A DNA stretch of 34,037 bases from Gammaproteobacteria bacterium (GTDB lineage: Bacteria > Pseudomonadota > Gammaproteobacteria > Acidiferrobacterales > SPGG2): contig JAOTYM010000041.1 of the NCBI GenBank assembly GCA_029861845.1, forward strand, positions 1 to 34,037, written 5' to 3'. The notes under the pieces are model-generated. The model did no database searches. It saw only the letters and a list, made by a program, of their open reading frames with translations, and had not been told where the DNA came from. Both the position numbers and the translations under genes were made by a program. Below, in pieces: positions 26,160 to 33,896 of this stretch (its first letter is position 1; every line of letters begins with the position of its first letter).

Positions 26160-26674
26160 CGGTTGAGCTCAGCGGCGCCCAAAGCCGAGCCGCGCGAAAA
26201 TAAAAATGCGCGCGGAAAGCGAGGCGTCGGGCTGCAGCGATCTACGCCGTTCACCAGGAACCTTGCCCACGATGCGGCTATAGCGATCCCGCCTCTCTAA
26301 TCGGGCATTGATGTCAAGCTCCCATGTTTTGTGGCATTCTGTTGGTCGCGTCTTGGCGTGGGTCACGCTTCTCTTCGCAGTCGGTACTGGTGTTGGCCAG
26401 CCGCTGCCAGCATAGGTCGGACGGTGTGGAGAGCCAGGCTTTTGGACGTGCTTTCGAGCACAGCGGACATACACGGCTTCATCCAGACCACGTCCACGCC
26501 GGGACGCTTCTTCTGGGGTTGGGGGGGCGCTGTTATTTCATGACCTTGCGCCCACCGTACCCCATTGGCACTGAGCGTCATCGATCCCCGTGCGGTGGCC
26601 GATGACGGCGAGCTTCCGGCGGCCCCGCTCGCCCGTCAATCGGGCCAGAAGCCCTGTATGACGTAGATTCGATT
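26160..26674. other. 515-bp gap without a recognisable gene
   Basis: Overlapping open frames occur on both strands (26169-26474 minus, 26324-26605 plus, 26363-26581 minus), all Arg/Pro/His-rich and none with a family motif or ribosome site. This looks like decayed or non-coding DNA between the lipoprotein gene and the Nudix unit; I cannot identify any ancestor. Confidence 0.4.
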
Positions 26675-26860
26675 GTGGCAGACCCAGGGGCTTATACAAA
26701 AGAAGAACTGGCAAAGCTACGGGGTCACATCATCAGCAACCTCGAACGGGTGTGGGAGCTATTAGGTGGAAGCGAGGATCACCTAACAGGTACAATTTAT
26801 TCAGATATCGCAGGGGCCGACGCAGGAGCTCAAGACAACGGCGTGAACATTACAAGGTAA
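26675..26860 (+). CDS. Possible small acidic protein upstream of the Nudix gene
   Basis: 61 codons from GTG 26675, ending 6 bp before the Nudix ATG. The product has a plausible amphipathic helix (KEELAKLRGHIISNLERVWE) and a Gly/Asp/Ala-rich end; the composition is protein-like. No family is recognised and the ribosome site is weak. If real, it would be co-transcribed with the Nudix hydrolase; alternatively it is the tail of a lost longer gene. Confidence 0.35.
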   Translation: MADPGAYTKEELAKLRGHIISNLERVWELLGGSEDHLTGTIYSDIAGADAGAQDNGVNITR

Positions 26861-26866
26861 GCAAAG

Positions 26867-27502
26867 ATGCTGGCTTGGCTAGCGCGGCTCATTGAACGTC
26901 ATCCGAAAGTTCATCGGCGTGCGCTCCTCATCTGGCGGTTGTTCCCGCCACGGGTGGCCGGGTTCCTAAAGGGAATACTCGCCAGAAACTGGGTGGTGGG
27001 CGCTGTCGCCGTCATGATCGATGCGGAGACATCGCCGCCCGAGGTGCTCTTGGTCGAGCACAGCTATCGGCCCAAAGGCGCATGGGGTCTCCCTGGCGGG
27101 GCGCTCGAATCGATTCCGGGAGATCCGAGGAGGCCTAGCAACAACGTATCACCCGATGATGTGCTTGAGTCCACGCTACGGCGCGAAGTCTGGGAGGAAC
27201 TCGGCATCGACATTACGGTGTCTCGCCTCTTGCGGGTCGATGCCATCCCTTATGTTGCGGAAGAACCCGGCCCCTACCGACTGGATTTCTACTACCGTTG
27301 CAGCCCCCAATGCGGATTCACAAATCTGCGAGAAGGTCTCAGTGCTGGACAGATCAAACCGCGCTCACCCGAGATAAAACAAATGCGCTTCGTTCCTTTG
27401 ACGAACCTGACAAAGTACGATCTATTTTCAGCCGATAGCAGGTTTCTACATGAAGACCTTCCTCGGCTTGAGCCAACGCTAGCTATGTCGAAGACTAATT
27501 GA
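26867..27502 (+). CDS. Nudix hydrolase with an insertion in the Nudix box
   Basis: 211 residues. A basic N-terminal segment (1-40) precedes the Nudix fold. The box runs from GLPGGALES (74-82) to RREVWEELGI (105-114). The spacing between the leading Gly and the REVWEELG helix is about 14 residues longer than the GX5EX7REUXEEXGU consensus because of a loop, PGDPRRPSNNVSPDDV. Metal-binding Glu107, Glu110 and Glu111 are intact, so hydrolysis of a nucleoside-diphosphate-linked substrate is expected; the substrate is unknown. ATG 26867 is preceded by AAGGTAAGC. No terminator was seen; the 370 bp from its stop to the tRNA fragment contain no supported gene. Confidence 0.85.
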   Translation: MLAWLARLIERHPKVHRRALLIWRLFPPRVAGFLKGILARNWVVGAVAVMIDAETSPPEVLLVEHSYRPKGAWGLPGGALESIPGDPRRPSNNVSPDDVLESTLRREVWEELGIDITVSRLLRVDAIPYVAEEPGPYRLDFYYRCSPQCGFTNLREGLSAGQIKPRSPEIKQMRFVPLTNLTKYDLFSADSRFLHEDLPRLEPTLAMSKTN

Positions 27503-27872
27503 AATGGCGGGAGTGAGGGTCAACTCCTGTCTACGGTGATGCAGATCTCACACGTCGTGGCACAACAGTTCAACCAACAAGAATGAGGGCATCTACATGA
27601 TATCCCCCCTCCATTAATACGAGGTTTCTGGCTGTTGCTAGAACTCTTTTGCGTTTGGGCATGATCTTGATGAGGGCACTTAGCGACAATTGAGTGCAGC
27701 ATATCTCCTCGTGTCATTTCCGCTGTCGGACTGCTACTCCTGGTTAGCCTACAGATACTCGTCCATAGTCTCTATGATTAACGCTGACCGCCATTGATTG
27801 GCAAGGGATTAGCAAACAACCCATCTTAGTAAAACGCCTCACATCACAGGATTGTGTTTCAGCCTTAAATAA

Positions 27873-27933
27873 TGGCGGAGAGGGAGGGATTCGAACCCCC
27901 GGACCCTTACGGGTCAACGGTTTTCAAGTGCGT
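27873..27933 (-). repeat. tRNA-Ser(UGA) 3' fragment, island attachment-site copy 1
   Basis: On the minus strand the sequence begins ACGCACTTGAAAACCGT. It contains the anticodon loop CTTGAAA (anticodon UGA), a variable arm GACCC-GTAA-GGGTC, the T-loop TTCGAAT and a terminal CTCTCCGCCA including CCA. The D-arm and 5' acceptor strand are missing; no GGAGAGG-type start with D-stem is found to the right at the proper distance. It is therefore a 3' half, as left at the distal end of an element integrated in a tRNA gene. It is 57/61 identical to copy 2. Confidence 0.88.
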
Positions 27934-28042
27934 TCAAAGTGGTACCCTTCCCTCCCTGTCAGTCCCCAAGCGTATCATTTAGTAAGGGGTTTCGATATTC
28001 GATATCCCCGTTTGTACCGCCCTTTCCCCTGCTCTGCTAGGG

Positions 28043-28073
28043 AGTTGGTTTGCAATTTAGTTTGCAACTTTAG
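28043..28073. repeat. Periodic GTTTGCAA repeats, possible integrase arm site (copy 1)
   Basis: GTTTGCAA occurs at 28048-28055 and 28060-28067, 12 bp apart. The 31-bp block matches the block at 31715-31745 at 26 of 31 positions, and both stand about 100-115 bp to the right of a tRNA-Ser fragment. This is the arrangement of arm-type integrase sites in attP-derived DNA (inference). The open frame covering this region (27928-28176) has no family signature. Confidence 0.55.
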
Positions 28074-28233
28074 TGGGTTAGTCTTATTTGGGTGTGAGGC
28101 GCAGACTCGTCGTGTGCTAACTTGCTGCTCTAGTCCGGATCTTGCGGGGATTAGTGGTGCGCGGTTTCCTGCATAGTAACGCGAATGAGGCTCAAACGGG
28201 TGCTTTATTGCCCCAAGTTTTTCCCAAGTTGGA

Positions 28234-28944
28234 TTACCACTTGTAAGGTTCGATCTTCGCCGCGTCCACAGTGTATCCAACTTCGATAGCTGCTTGTCCG
28301 TCCACGAATGACAGATCGTGTGAACCGCCGCTGGTAGAGATGGTACCCTCTACCCAGACCGGCGAAAACAATCCCTTACTTTCAAAGCTCTTGACAGCCG
28401 ACACAAACACAATCTGGTTCAGTGGTGGCGGTGGAGTGTGGATACAGGCGCCCACATACGGTACCAAAAGGAAATCGCGTACGCGGGTGCCATCGAACTC
28501 TAATGGGAGGGCATAGCCAGGGATGCGTATGCGCTCGCCGTCGATACGTGAATCGACCGTCTTGTACTGTTCTTCGAGGCGCTTCTGTGATTTCGTAATG
28601 TCAGTCCATAAAGCCAGTGCCTTTGGATAGACTTCGCTCGGTTTCTCCGCCAGCACTTTGCGCTCTCTATCCGTCAAACTAGAATCTTTGCGCAATCCTG
28701 AAGTGAGACCATCCCGCAACCACAGCTCGAATTCGACGGCATTATATTGCTCGCGCTCGTCCGCTGGCAGCGCCAAGACACTCTCTAGCAGCCCTCGCGC
28801 TTCGTCCTCCACCGCGGAGAGTGTCGGCGGCAATAAGTCCTCCCATTTCAGCTCCCGAGCCGACTCAGCATAACTGGCAACGACGATCGCCAGACAGGTG
28901 GATGCGGCAAAGAGAGTCGCTATGAATTGTGAGCGGGAAAACAT
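28234..28944 (-). CDS. DUF3299 periplasmic protein
   Basis: 236 residues with a signal peptide (1-26, ending ASYA). After ELKWEDLLPP comes a helical, charged region (about 40-135), and then the DUF3299 core: IRIPGYALPLEFDGTRVRDF, LLVPYVGACIHTPPPPLNQI and FSPVWVEGTI. DUF3299 genes are often next to FtsX/MacB-type ABC transporter genes in loci such as the zinc-responsive zrg cluster of Vibrio, and the same partners stand here divergently (29443-31465). A role in envelope metal handling is inferred, not shown. ATG 28944 has TTGGAGAT in front; the frame is open further up to 28983. Confidence 0.85.
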   Translation of the reverse strand: MFSRSQFIATLFAASTCLAIVVASYAESARELKWEDLLPPTLSAVEDEARGLLESVLALPADEREQYNAVEFELWLRDGLTSGLRKDSSLTDRERKVLAEKPSEVYPKALALWTDITKSQKRLEEQYKTVDSRIDGERIRIPGYALPLEFDGTRVRDFLLVPYVGACIHTPPPPLNQIVFVSAVKSFESKGLFSPVWVEGTISTSGGSHDLSFVDGQAAIEVGYTVDAAKIEPYKW

Positions 28945-29442
28945 TTGGGATCTCCAATCCAGACAAATCAACCGGGTTCCCATGCCTGCCGATTAACTTA
29001 ACTTACAATATAGAGCAACGAACTGAACACGCCAAGGGGGACGCTGAAGCTAGCAATTATTGTATCATAACATTTATGAACCCGCTGCACACATACGCTT
29101 ACTCGCCACTCGTTTTTGTCCAAATGATTCCTTTTAATATGTAGTGCGATCTCAGATATCACCACCTTCGAAATCGCGTGGAGGTGGACATATCTATTGA
29201 AGCCGAGATTCCGTGGTTCGAGGAGGAGAAACTATAATGAGTTACATTGCACGCCCATGGTGCCTATCATTATGTTGTCGTTTTGGTGTCGGTTAGCCTC
29301 ATTCGAGCGTTTCAAAGACGCCGGGGAGGTGGCGGCGCAGGTGGTAACGGCGATCATGCGGTCGGCGCCGGAGCTTCGCCTCAGCGAGATGAGCTTGAAG
29401 CTCACTCGCTAACGGTTGGTCAAAGCATCCCAGGAATCGCGG
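28945..29442. promoter_or_regulatory. Divergent gene-free region with a Zur-like half palindrome
   Basis: Between the DUF3299 gene and the ABC ATPase. An AT-rich ATTGTATCATAACAT (29059-29073) has one arm (ATAACATT, read as AATGTTAT on the other strand) that fits the Zur/Fur-type consensus, while the other arm is poor. GAGGAGGAG followed by ATG at 29238 opens only a 19-codon frame; overlapping frames to 29412 and 29486 lack motifs. In comparable loci a His-rich zinc-binding gene occupies this place; only a short HAHGAYHY stretch in one frame hints at a relic, which is weak. Confidence 0.3.
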
Positions 29443-30195
29443 ATGGAGACAACGACAATAGCTGCGATCAGGAAAGACGAATCTGAGCGTCGCCAAGTGT
29501 ACTTGGAAGACGCCCGCTTCGCCTGGAGGCCTAGCGAATGCGATGTCATCGACATTGACCGTTTTGAGGTCGGGCGTGGTGAGCGACTTTTCATCGCCGG
29601 CCCGAGTGGCAGTGGCAAGAGCACCTTGCTTAGCCTTTTAGGAGGCGTGGTTGTGCCTCGCGAAGGTAGAGTGGAAGTGCTAGGCACTGATTTGTCGAAA
29701 ATGCCCGGCCGCGATCGCGACCATTTTCGCGCCGATCATGTCGGCATTGTGTTCCAGATGTTTAATCTGGTGCCATATCTCTCCATGGCCGACAACATCA
29801 TGTTGCCTTGCCGTTTTTCACATCGTCGTCGGCAGCGGGCTCAGGCGCGTTCGACCAGCGTTAAGGCCGATGCGATGCGACTACTTGCGGACCTCGAACT
29901 CGATCGCCCGGCGTTGCTCGCGCGCCCAGTCACCGATCTCAGTATCGGGCAACAGCAACGGGTCGCCGTCGCGCGGGCGCTTATCGGCTCACCAGAGATC
30001 GTCATCGCCGATGAGCCGACTTCGGCGCTGGATGAAGGGACACGCGAGCGGTTTCTCGAGTTGCTCTTTCGTGAGTGCGACACCGAAGACACAACGTTGC
30101 TGTTTGTGAGCCACGACGCTCGACTCGGTCGCCTGTTTAGTCGTTGTGTGTTGCTTGACGATCTCAACAACGCGACGACGGAAGCATTCACATGA
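29443..30195 (+). CDS. ABC transporter ATP-binding protein (LolD/MacB-type)
   Basis: 250 residues. Walker A GPSGSGKST (53-61), Q-loop VGIVFQMFNLVPYLS, signature LSIGQQQRVAVARAL, Walker B EIVIADEPTSALD and the switch His in LLFVSHDARL are all intact. The subfamily is that of LolD/MacB/FtsE ATPases, which drive mechanotransmission rather than classic import. It forms a pair with the permease 10 bp downstream, so together they are one transporter. ATG 29443 is preferred, with CAGGAATCG upstream; TTG 29416 is also open. Confidence 0.93.
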   Translation: METTTIAAIRKDESERRQVYLEDARFAWRPSECDVIDIDRFEVGRGERLFIAGPSGSGKSTLLSLLGGVVVPREGRVEVLGTDLSKMPGRDRDHFRADHVGIVFQMFNLVPYLSMADNIMLPCRFSHRRRQRAQARSTSVKADAMRLLADLELDRPALLARPVTDLSIGQQQRVAVARALIGSPEIVIADEPTSALDEGTRERFLELLFRECDTEDTTLLFVSHDARLGRLFSRCVLLDDLNNATTEAFT

Positions 30196-30205
30196 GGAAC
30201 AGACG

Positions 30206-31465
30206 ATGGCGATAATCCGATTGGCACTCAAGAGCGTGTGGAACCGTCGAGTAACGGCCGGACTCACCGTACTCGCCATCGGCCTTAGCGTCGCGATGCT
30301 GCTAGGCGTCGAGAAACTTCGGCGCGATGCACGTGAGGGTTTCGCTAACACCATATCAGGTACAGATCTCATTGTGGGTGCGCGCAGTGGCGCTGTGCAA
30401 CTGCTTCTCTACTCTGTGTTTCGCATTGGTAGCGCTACCAATAACATCTCATGGAAAAGCTATCTCGACATCACCCAACACCCTCGGGTGAAGTGGACGG
30501 TACCGCTATCATTAGGCGATGCGCATCGCGGCTATCGAGTACTGGGCACTACCCTGGATTATTTCGAGCGTTATCGCTATGCCGGCGGTGAGCCTCTACG
30601 GTTCGCGACGGGCAAGCCGTTCAACGATGTATTCGACGCTGTACTCGGCGCGGAAGCCGCGGAACGTCTAGGATACGCACTCGGGGACGACATCATTATT
30701 GCCCACGGGGCTGGCGATGTGAGTCTAATCGAACACGACGACAAACCGTTTCGAGTCTCGGGCATTCTTGCGCGCACCGGCACACCAGTGGATCGTACGG
30801 TACACGTAAGCCTAGCTGGCATCGAGGCCATGCACGCCGACTGGCGATCGGGAATGCCCGTACCAGGACAGCGCGTTTCCGCCGATGACGCACGTGAAAT
30901 GGACCTTACGCCAGAGGCCATCACCGCATTTCTAGTGGGATTGGATTCAAAGATCGCGGTGTTTGCGTTGCAACGCCACATTAATGAGTACAAAGGGGAA
31001 GCTTTGCTGGCCACGATTCCCGGCGTCGCGCTACAGGAGCTGTGGGATTTGATGGGTGTGGCCGAAAACGCCCTACGAATTTTGTCGTTGCTGGTGGTGA
31101 CCACCGGATTGCTCGGCATGTTGACCATGATCCTATCGAGCCTAGAGGCCCGACGCAGAGAGATGGCTGTGTTGCGTTCGGTCGGCGCGCGACCGCTGCA
31201 TATATTTGGGCTTTTCATGAGCGAAGCAGGCTTGCTCGCACTACTAGGGGTAGGGGCCGGTGTCTTACTGCTTTACGGTATTATACTAATGGGCCGTCCC
31301 ATTGCCGCGCGCGAATTCGGGCTGTATCTCCCCATTGGGCTTCCGCAAGCCCGAGACTTCATGGTCCTGGGTATAGTCGTGCTAGCGGGCTTCGTCGTTG
31401 GCGGCGTGCCAGCGCTTCGTGCCTATCGCCTATCTCTCGCCGACGGGCTCTCCATGACAGTGTGA
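30206..31465 (+). CDS. FtsX/MacB-type ABC transporter permease
   Basis: 419 residues. One N-terminal helix (about 17-37, VTAGLTVLAIGLSVAMLLGV) is followed by a large periplasmic domain (about 40-295) starting with FANTISGTDLIVGARSG, as in MacB-like permeases. Three C-terminal helices (about 300-410) carry LEARRREMAVLRSVGARPLHIF, the FtsX cytoplasmic signature, and a final ALRAYRLSLADGLSM. The protein partners the preceding ATPase. Inferred cargo or function depends on the DUF3299 neighbour: an envelope or metal-related machine. ATG 30206 has TGAGGAACAG in front. The stop is 80 bp from tRNA-Ser fragment 2. Confidence 0.92.
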   Translation: MAIIRLALKSVWNRRVTAGLTVLAIGLSVAMLLGVEKLRRDAREGFANTISGTDLIVGARSGAVQLLLYSVFRIGSATNNISWKSYLDITQHPRVKWTVPLSLGDAHRGYRVLGTTLDYFERYRYAGGEPLRFATGKPFNDVFDAVLGAEAAERLGYALGDDIIIAHGAGDVSLIEHDDKPFRVSGILARTGTPVDRTVHVSLAGIEAMHADWRSGMPVPGQRVSADDAREMDLTPEAITAFLVGLDSKIAVFALQRHINEYKGEALLATIPGVALQELWDLMGVAENALRILSLLVVTTGLLGMLTMILSSLEARRREMAVLRSVGARPLHIFGLFMSEAGLLALLGVGAGVLLLYGIILMGRPIAAREFGLYLPIGLPQARDFMVLGIVVLAGFVVGGVPALRAYRLSLADGLSMTV

Positions 31466-31544
31466 GAGACCAAAAGCTGCCAGTTGCGACGAAGGCATTC
31501 TGGAGATAGGCAAGTCTTGTTCCGACACACATCTGTAAATCATT

Positions 31545-31605
31545 TGGCGGAGAGGGAGGGATTCGAACCCCCGGACGGTTACCCGTCAACGGTTTTCAAG
31601 TGCGT
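31545..31605 (-). repeat. tRNA-Ser(UGA) 3' fragment, island attachment-site copy 2
   Basis: Same 61-bp structure as copy 1: anticodon loop, variable arm, T-arm and CCA end without a 5' half. It differs from copy 1 at just four bases (31577-31578 and 31583-31584), which change the variable arm from GACCC/GGGTC to GACGG/CCGTC and so keep it paired. The space from the permease stop to here (80 bp) contains no integrase. Confidence 0.88.
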
Positions 31606-31707
31606 ATACCGCTGTCCCGCCTTGTCCCAGGTGGTGCTAAGTGGTTGTTTCTAGTTGGTGTAACTTCCTACCCTTCTCCCGCTTGGTGCCCTTTACCACC
31701 GGTGAAT

Positions 31708-31748
31708 GTTAGCAAGTTGGTTAGCAAAATGGTTAGCAACTTTAGCAA
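31708..31748. repeat. Three GTTAGCAA repeats at 12-bp period, possible integrase arm site (copy 2)
   Basis: GTTAGCAA occurs at 31708, 31720 and 31732, with a degenerate fourth at 31741. A single inverted copy (TTGCTAAC) lies at 32061-32068. The array stands 103 bp to the right of tRNA fragment 2, matching copy 1 in position and sequence type. The gene-free gap 31466-31811 holds otherwise only the tRNA fragment. Confidence 0.6.
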
Positions 31749-31811
31749 ATTCCGATGCTCTCCCGACGCCATTTGTCGCGCCACGACCAGCAAAATATGT
31801 AACACACCACA

Positions 31812-31931
31812 TTATTTGAAGAAATAATAGTAAAAGGTCACTAAGACAACATATGTAAGGAATCCGCCTACAAGGGCGTTTACTATCCTGTCAACCCACG
31901 TGCCTACTTTCTCCTCGCGAACTCGAAACAT
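31812..31931 (-). CDS. Possible 39-residue single-helix membrane protein
   Basis: ATG 31931 to TAA 31812, reading MFRVREEKVGTWVDRIVNAL and then a hydrophobic aromatic helix ending FYYYFFK. A charged amphipathic start and one clear membrane segment make it protein-like. The frame stays open upstream of the ATG without another start. There is no strong ribosome site. It lies 132 bp downstream of the three-helix protein on the same strand; unrecognised. Confidence 0.3.
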   Translation of the reverse strand: MFRVREEKVGTWVDRIVNALVGGFLTYVVLVTFYYYFFK

Positions 31932-32063
31932 CTTTGCGACCGCTGTTCCTGACGCGGTTCTACCTCCTCCTTCCGTGGAGTCGCACCTTCCGACGTGCTT
32001 ATCGGTCGCTTGGCGGTCAAAGTCTTCGTTTTATACTTTTGAATCACTGCTGATACGCGCTTG

Positions 32064-32603
32064 CTAACCGCTATGCTCGATCTCTTGGCTCGGCTTCACG
32101 TGTTTCGTCAGTTGAGGCGCAATCAATACGGCCAAGACGAGGATGATTACCATTACTACTGCACCTTCGATGTTTCCCGTGCCCATGATTGAAAGGAAAA
32201 GAACGTATAAAAGCGTCATTCCAGCGATGAAAACAAGATGCCCGGTGATTGTCTGAAACGGCATTACTGTGACCGAGACGATGAGCGCTAGTAGCATCAC
32301 AGCAGCAGTGGACAAGATTGCGTAATTCCTATTCCACCTCTTCTCCCGAGCCCCGTGGTACGCCAGATTCATCACCGTGTGCAGGATGTCGTCTCCCCGC
32401 ATGATATCGAAGACGAGAGACATATCCTTTTTGAGCTCGCTCTCGCAGAAAGCTTTTGCGTCTTCGACTGATAGGAACCGCTTGTCTAAAAACACGCCTT
32501 CGCCTTGGTTTAGGATCCTGCCAACAGACTGGCCATTCTCAAAACGCATTTCGCAGCCTGTCCCTTTGCCCTCGCGAAAGACGCGTATCAATTCTTGTGC
32601 CAT
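32064..32603 (-). CDS. Unrecognised membrane protein with soluble N-terminal domain
   Basis: 179 residues. Residues 1-85 are soluble and charged (a CEMRFENGQSVGRIL-like beta region and ESELKKDMSLVFDIMRGDD helix). Three membrane helices follow (about 100-120, 127-148, 152-172), then a short polar tail. No family is recognised. ATG 32603 is used; TTG 32624 is open but lacks a ribosome site. It begins 7 bp after the small two-helix gene and is probably in one operon with it. Confidence 0.6.
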   Translation of the reverse strand: MAQELIRVFREGKGTGCEMRFENGQSVGRILNQGEGVFLDKRFLSVEDAKAFCESELKKDMSLVFDIMRGDDILHTVMNLAYHGAREKRWNRNYAILSTAAVMLLALIVSVTVMPFQTITGHLVFIAGMTLLYVLFLSIMGTGNIEGAVVMVIILVLAVLIAPQLTKHVKPSQEIEHSG

Positions 32604-32610
32604 CTCAGTG

Positions 32611-32796
32611 TCAAGCGCCCACAAGCTTGATAGTAAGGTAGACTATAGCCACAAGCAGGAGCACCGCACCGCCACCGCGTAGTAGTCGGATCTTTTTCGC
32701 ATCAGGGGTTACACGGGCGCCAAGGAACATTGACTGGGGCCAGATAAGCAGTACCAAGCCAAGAATACCGGGAATTGCCACGTCAACGAAAGACAT
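32611..32796 (-). CDS. Small two-helix membrane protein
   Basis: 61 residues from ATG 32796, with GGAGAG in front. Two hydrophobic helices (about 6-24 and 42-58) are joined by a basic loop, VTPDAKKIRLLRGG. The pattern resembles short DUF-type inner-membrane proteins but no family can be named. It is 27 bp downstream of the secreted 161-residue gene and 7 bp upstream of the three-helix gene, consistent with one transcript. Confidence 0.6.
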   Translation of the reverse strand: MSFVDVAIPGILGLVLLIWPQSMFLGARVTPDAKKIRLLRGGGAVLLLVAIVYLTIKLVGA

Positions 32797-32823
32797 TGCT
32801 CTCTCCAATCGTTTTGTTAGCTG

Positions 32824-33309
32824 CTAATAGTAAAAACTAGCATGTATGGTTGTATGTTCTCGATCATGATTGCGAAATACCTCGAATGCAGTAACCGCCT
32901 CAGAACACAAAAAATAATAGGTACCCTCTTCTTGTTTAATCTCTTGCCATCTTCTTTCCTTAATCGTTCTCGCTAACTTCTTAGGATCTATTAATTCCTG
33001 ACCGTACTCCGTGACCAGTTCCAGAACCTTTGAAAAGAATATATCCTCATCTTCATACTCTTCGGTTCTAGCAATACGGAGCTCGATCGTTATGCCAAAG
33101 TGGGCACATCCTCCTCGCTTAAGTATTATTTGGTGTCCATCCTTGGGTATTATTAACTTATATTCCTCCTCGATATAGCGGCTGCCCGGATACTTCTTTT
33201 GCAGCTCGACGTGGGTCTCTTTCTGTGCTTCTTGATCAAAAATACATTCCTCCTCGGCCAGTAAAGGAAGAGAAACTAACAACATCCATATGGCTAACCA
33301 TGTCTTCAT
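32824..33309 (-). CDS. Unrecognised secreted protein
   Basis: 161 residues. It begins with a clear signal peptide (MKTWLAIWMLLVSLPLLA, cleavage before EEE). The mature part is acidic and charged, with three Cys (EEECIF, RGGCAHF, FLCSEA) and mixed beta/alpha pattern; it ends HTTIHASFYY. No family is recognised. It is AT-richer than the genes left of 27 kb. Its ATG overlaps the previous gene's stop by four bases (ATGA), so the two are translationally coupled. Confidence 0.65.
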   Translation of the reverse strand: MKTWLAIWMLLVSLPLLAEEECIFDQEAQKETHVELQKKYPGSRYIEEEYKLIIPKDGHQIILKRGGCAHFGITIELRIARTEEYEDEDIFFSKVLELVTEYGQELIDPKKLARTIKERRWQEIKQEEGTYYFLCSEAVTAFEVFRNHDREHTTIHASFYY

Positions 33310-33896
33310 ATTGCAGCTAACAACGATTGTTTTACGCGAAAATACGCCGTAACCGTTTCTGGTGGCCGGGTTAGGCCAAAACTATTTTCCACGTTTAGTA
33401 AATTTATTTGTTTTTCATTCCATTCAACATCGACGATAAGAGCTTGGCCGATAACTTTAGGGAGAGACGAAACGGCTACTTCCATGTTCTCACTGTTTTC
33501 GAATTGAAAGTTCATTTTCTTGCCATCTCTTAGTGTCAATATCCAACGTCCCACTTGGGTCCCGTGGAAAGCCAGGATGGAAGCCGGTTTGATTCTGCTC
33601 GCTCGAATTGTTGCCGGATTTAGTTTGAAGTTATGCTGGTGCTTGCGCAGATGAAGTATGGGATGGGACTGATCCACCCTATCGGTAAGGTTGGCTTTGT
33701 TCTCTTCCGCCCGTTTCTTTAGGAACGTACTGACGAACCCGCCAATGGGACCAAGTAGATGAAGGAGTGCTTCGTGGACCCCGCCTTGGCCACCGATGCG
33801 AATAAAATAGAACTCGCTATCTCGGAAGTAGACGCGGTAGAGACGATCCCAGGACGTGACCGAGATGAATCTTGCATTAAACGGTTGTGTGTCCAT
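33306..33896 (-). CDS. Unrecognised soluble protein, possibly PH-like fold
   Basis: 196 residues with no signal peptide. Two blocks look like antiparallel beta sheet: FISVTSWDRLYRVYFRDSEF (residues 10-30) and ILTLRDGKKMNFQFENSENM (about 115-140). Between them lie a Gly-rich, hydrophobic GGVHEALLHLLGPIGGFVST stretch and a charged helix KKRAEENKANLTDRVDQ. The strand arrangement suggests a PH-like or related membrane-proximal domain, which is a guess from pattern only. It is the first gene of the cassette, and 141 bp of upstream DNA to the window edge contain no identified feature. Confidence 0.6.
   Translation of the reverse strand: MDTQPFNARFISVTSWDRLYRVYFRDSEFYFIRIGGQGGVHEALLHLLGPIGGFVSTFLKKRAEENKANLTDRVDQSHPILHLRKHQHNFKLNPATIRASRIKPASILAFHGTQVGRWILTLRDGKKMNFQFENSENMEVAVSSLPKVIGQALIVDVEWNEKQINLLNVENSFGLTRPPETVTAYFRVKQSLLAAI

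Noticed and set aside
27873..27975. Intact tRNA-Ser gene
   Set aside because: The anticodon loop, variable arm, T-arm and CCA end are present, but the sequence to the right does not form a D-arm, 5' acceptor strand or anticodon 5' stem at the proper spacing.
29238..29486. ZrgA (His-rich zinc-binding) relic before the ABC genes
   Set aside because: Only a HAHGAYHY stretch in one frame supports it, with no further similarity; too weak to call.
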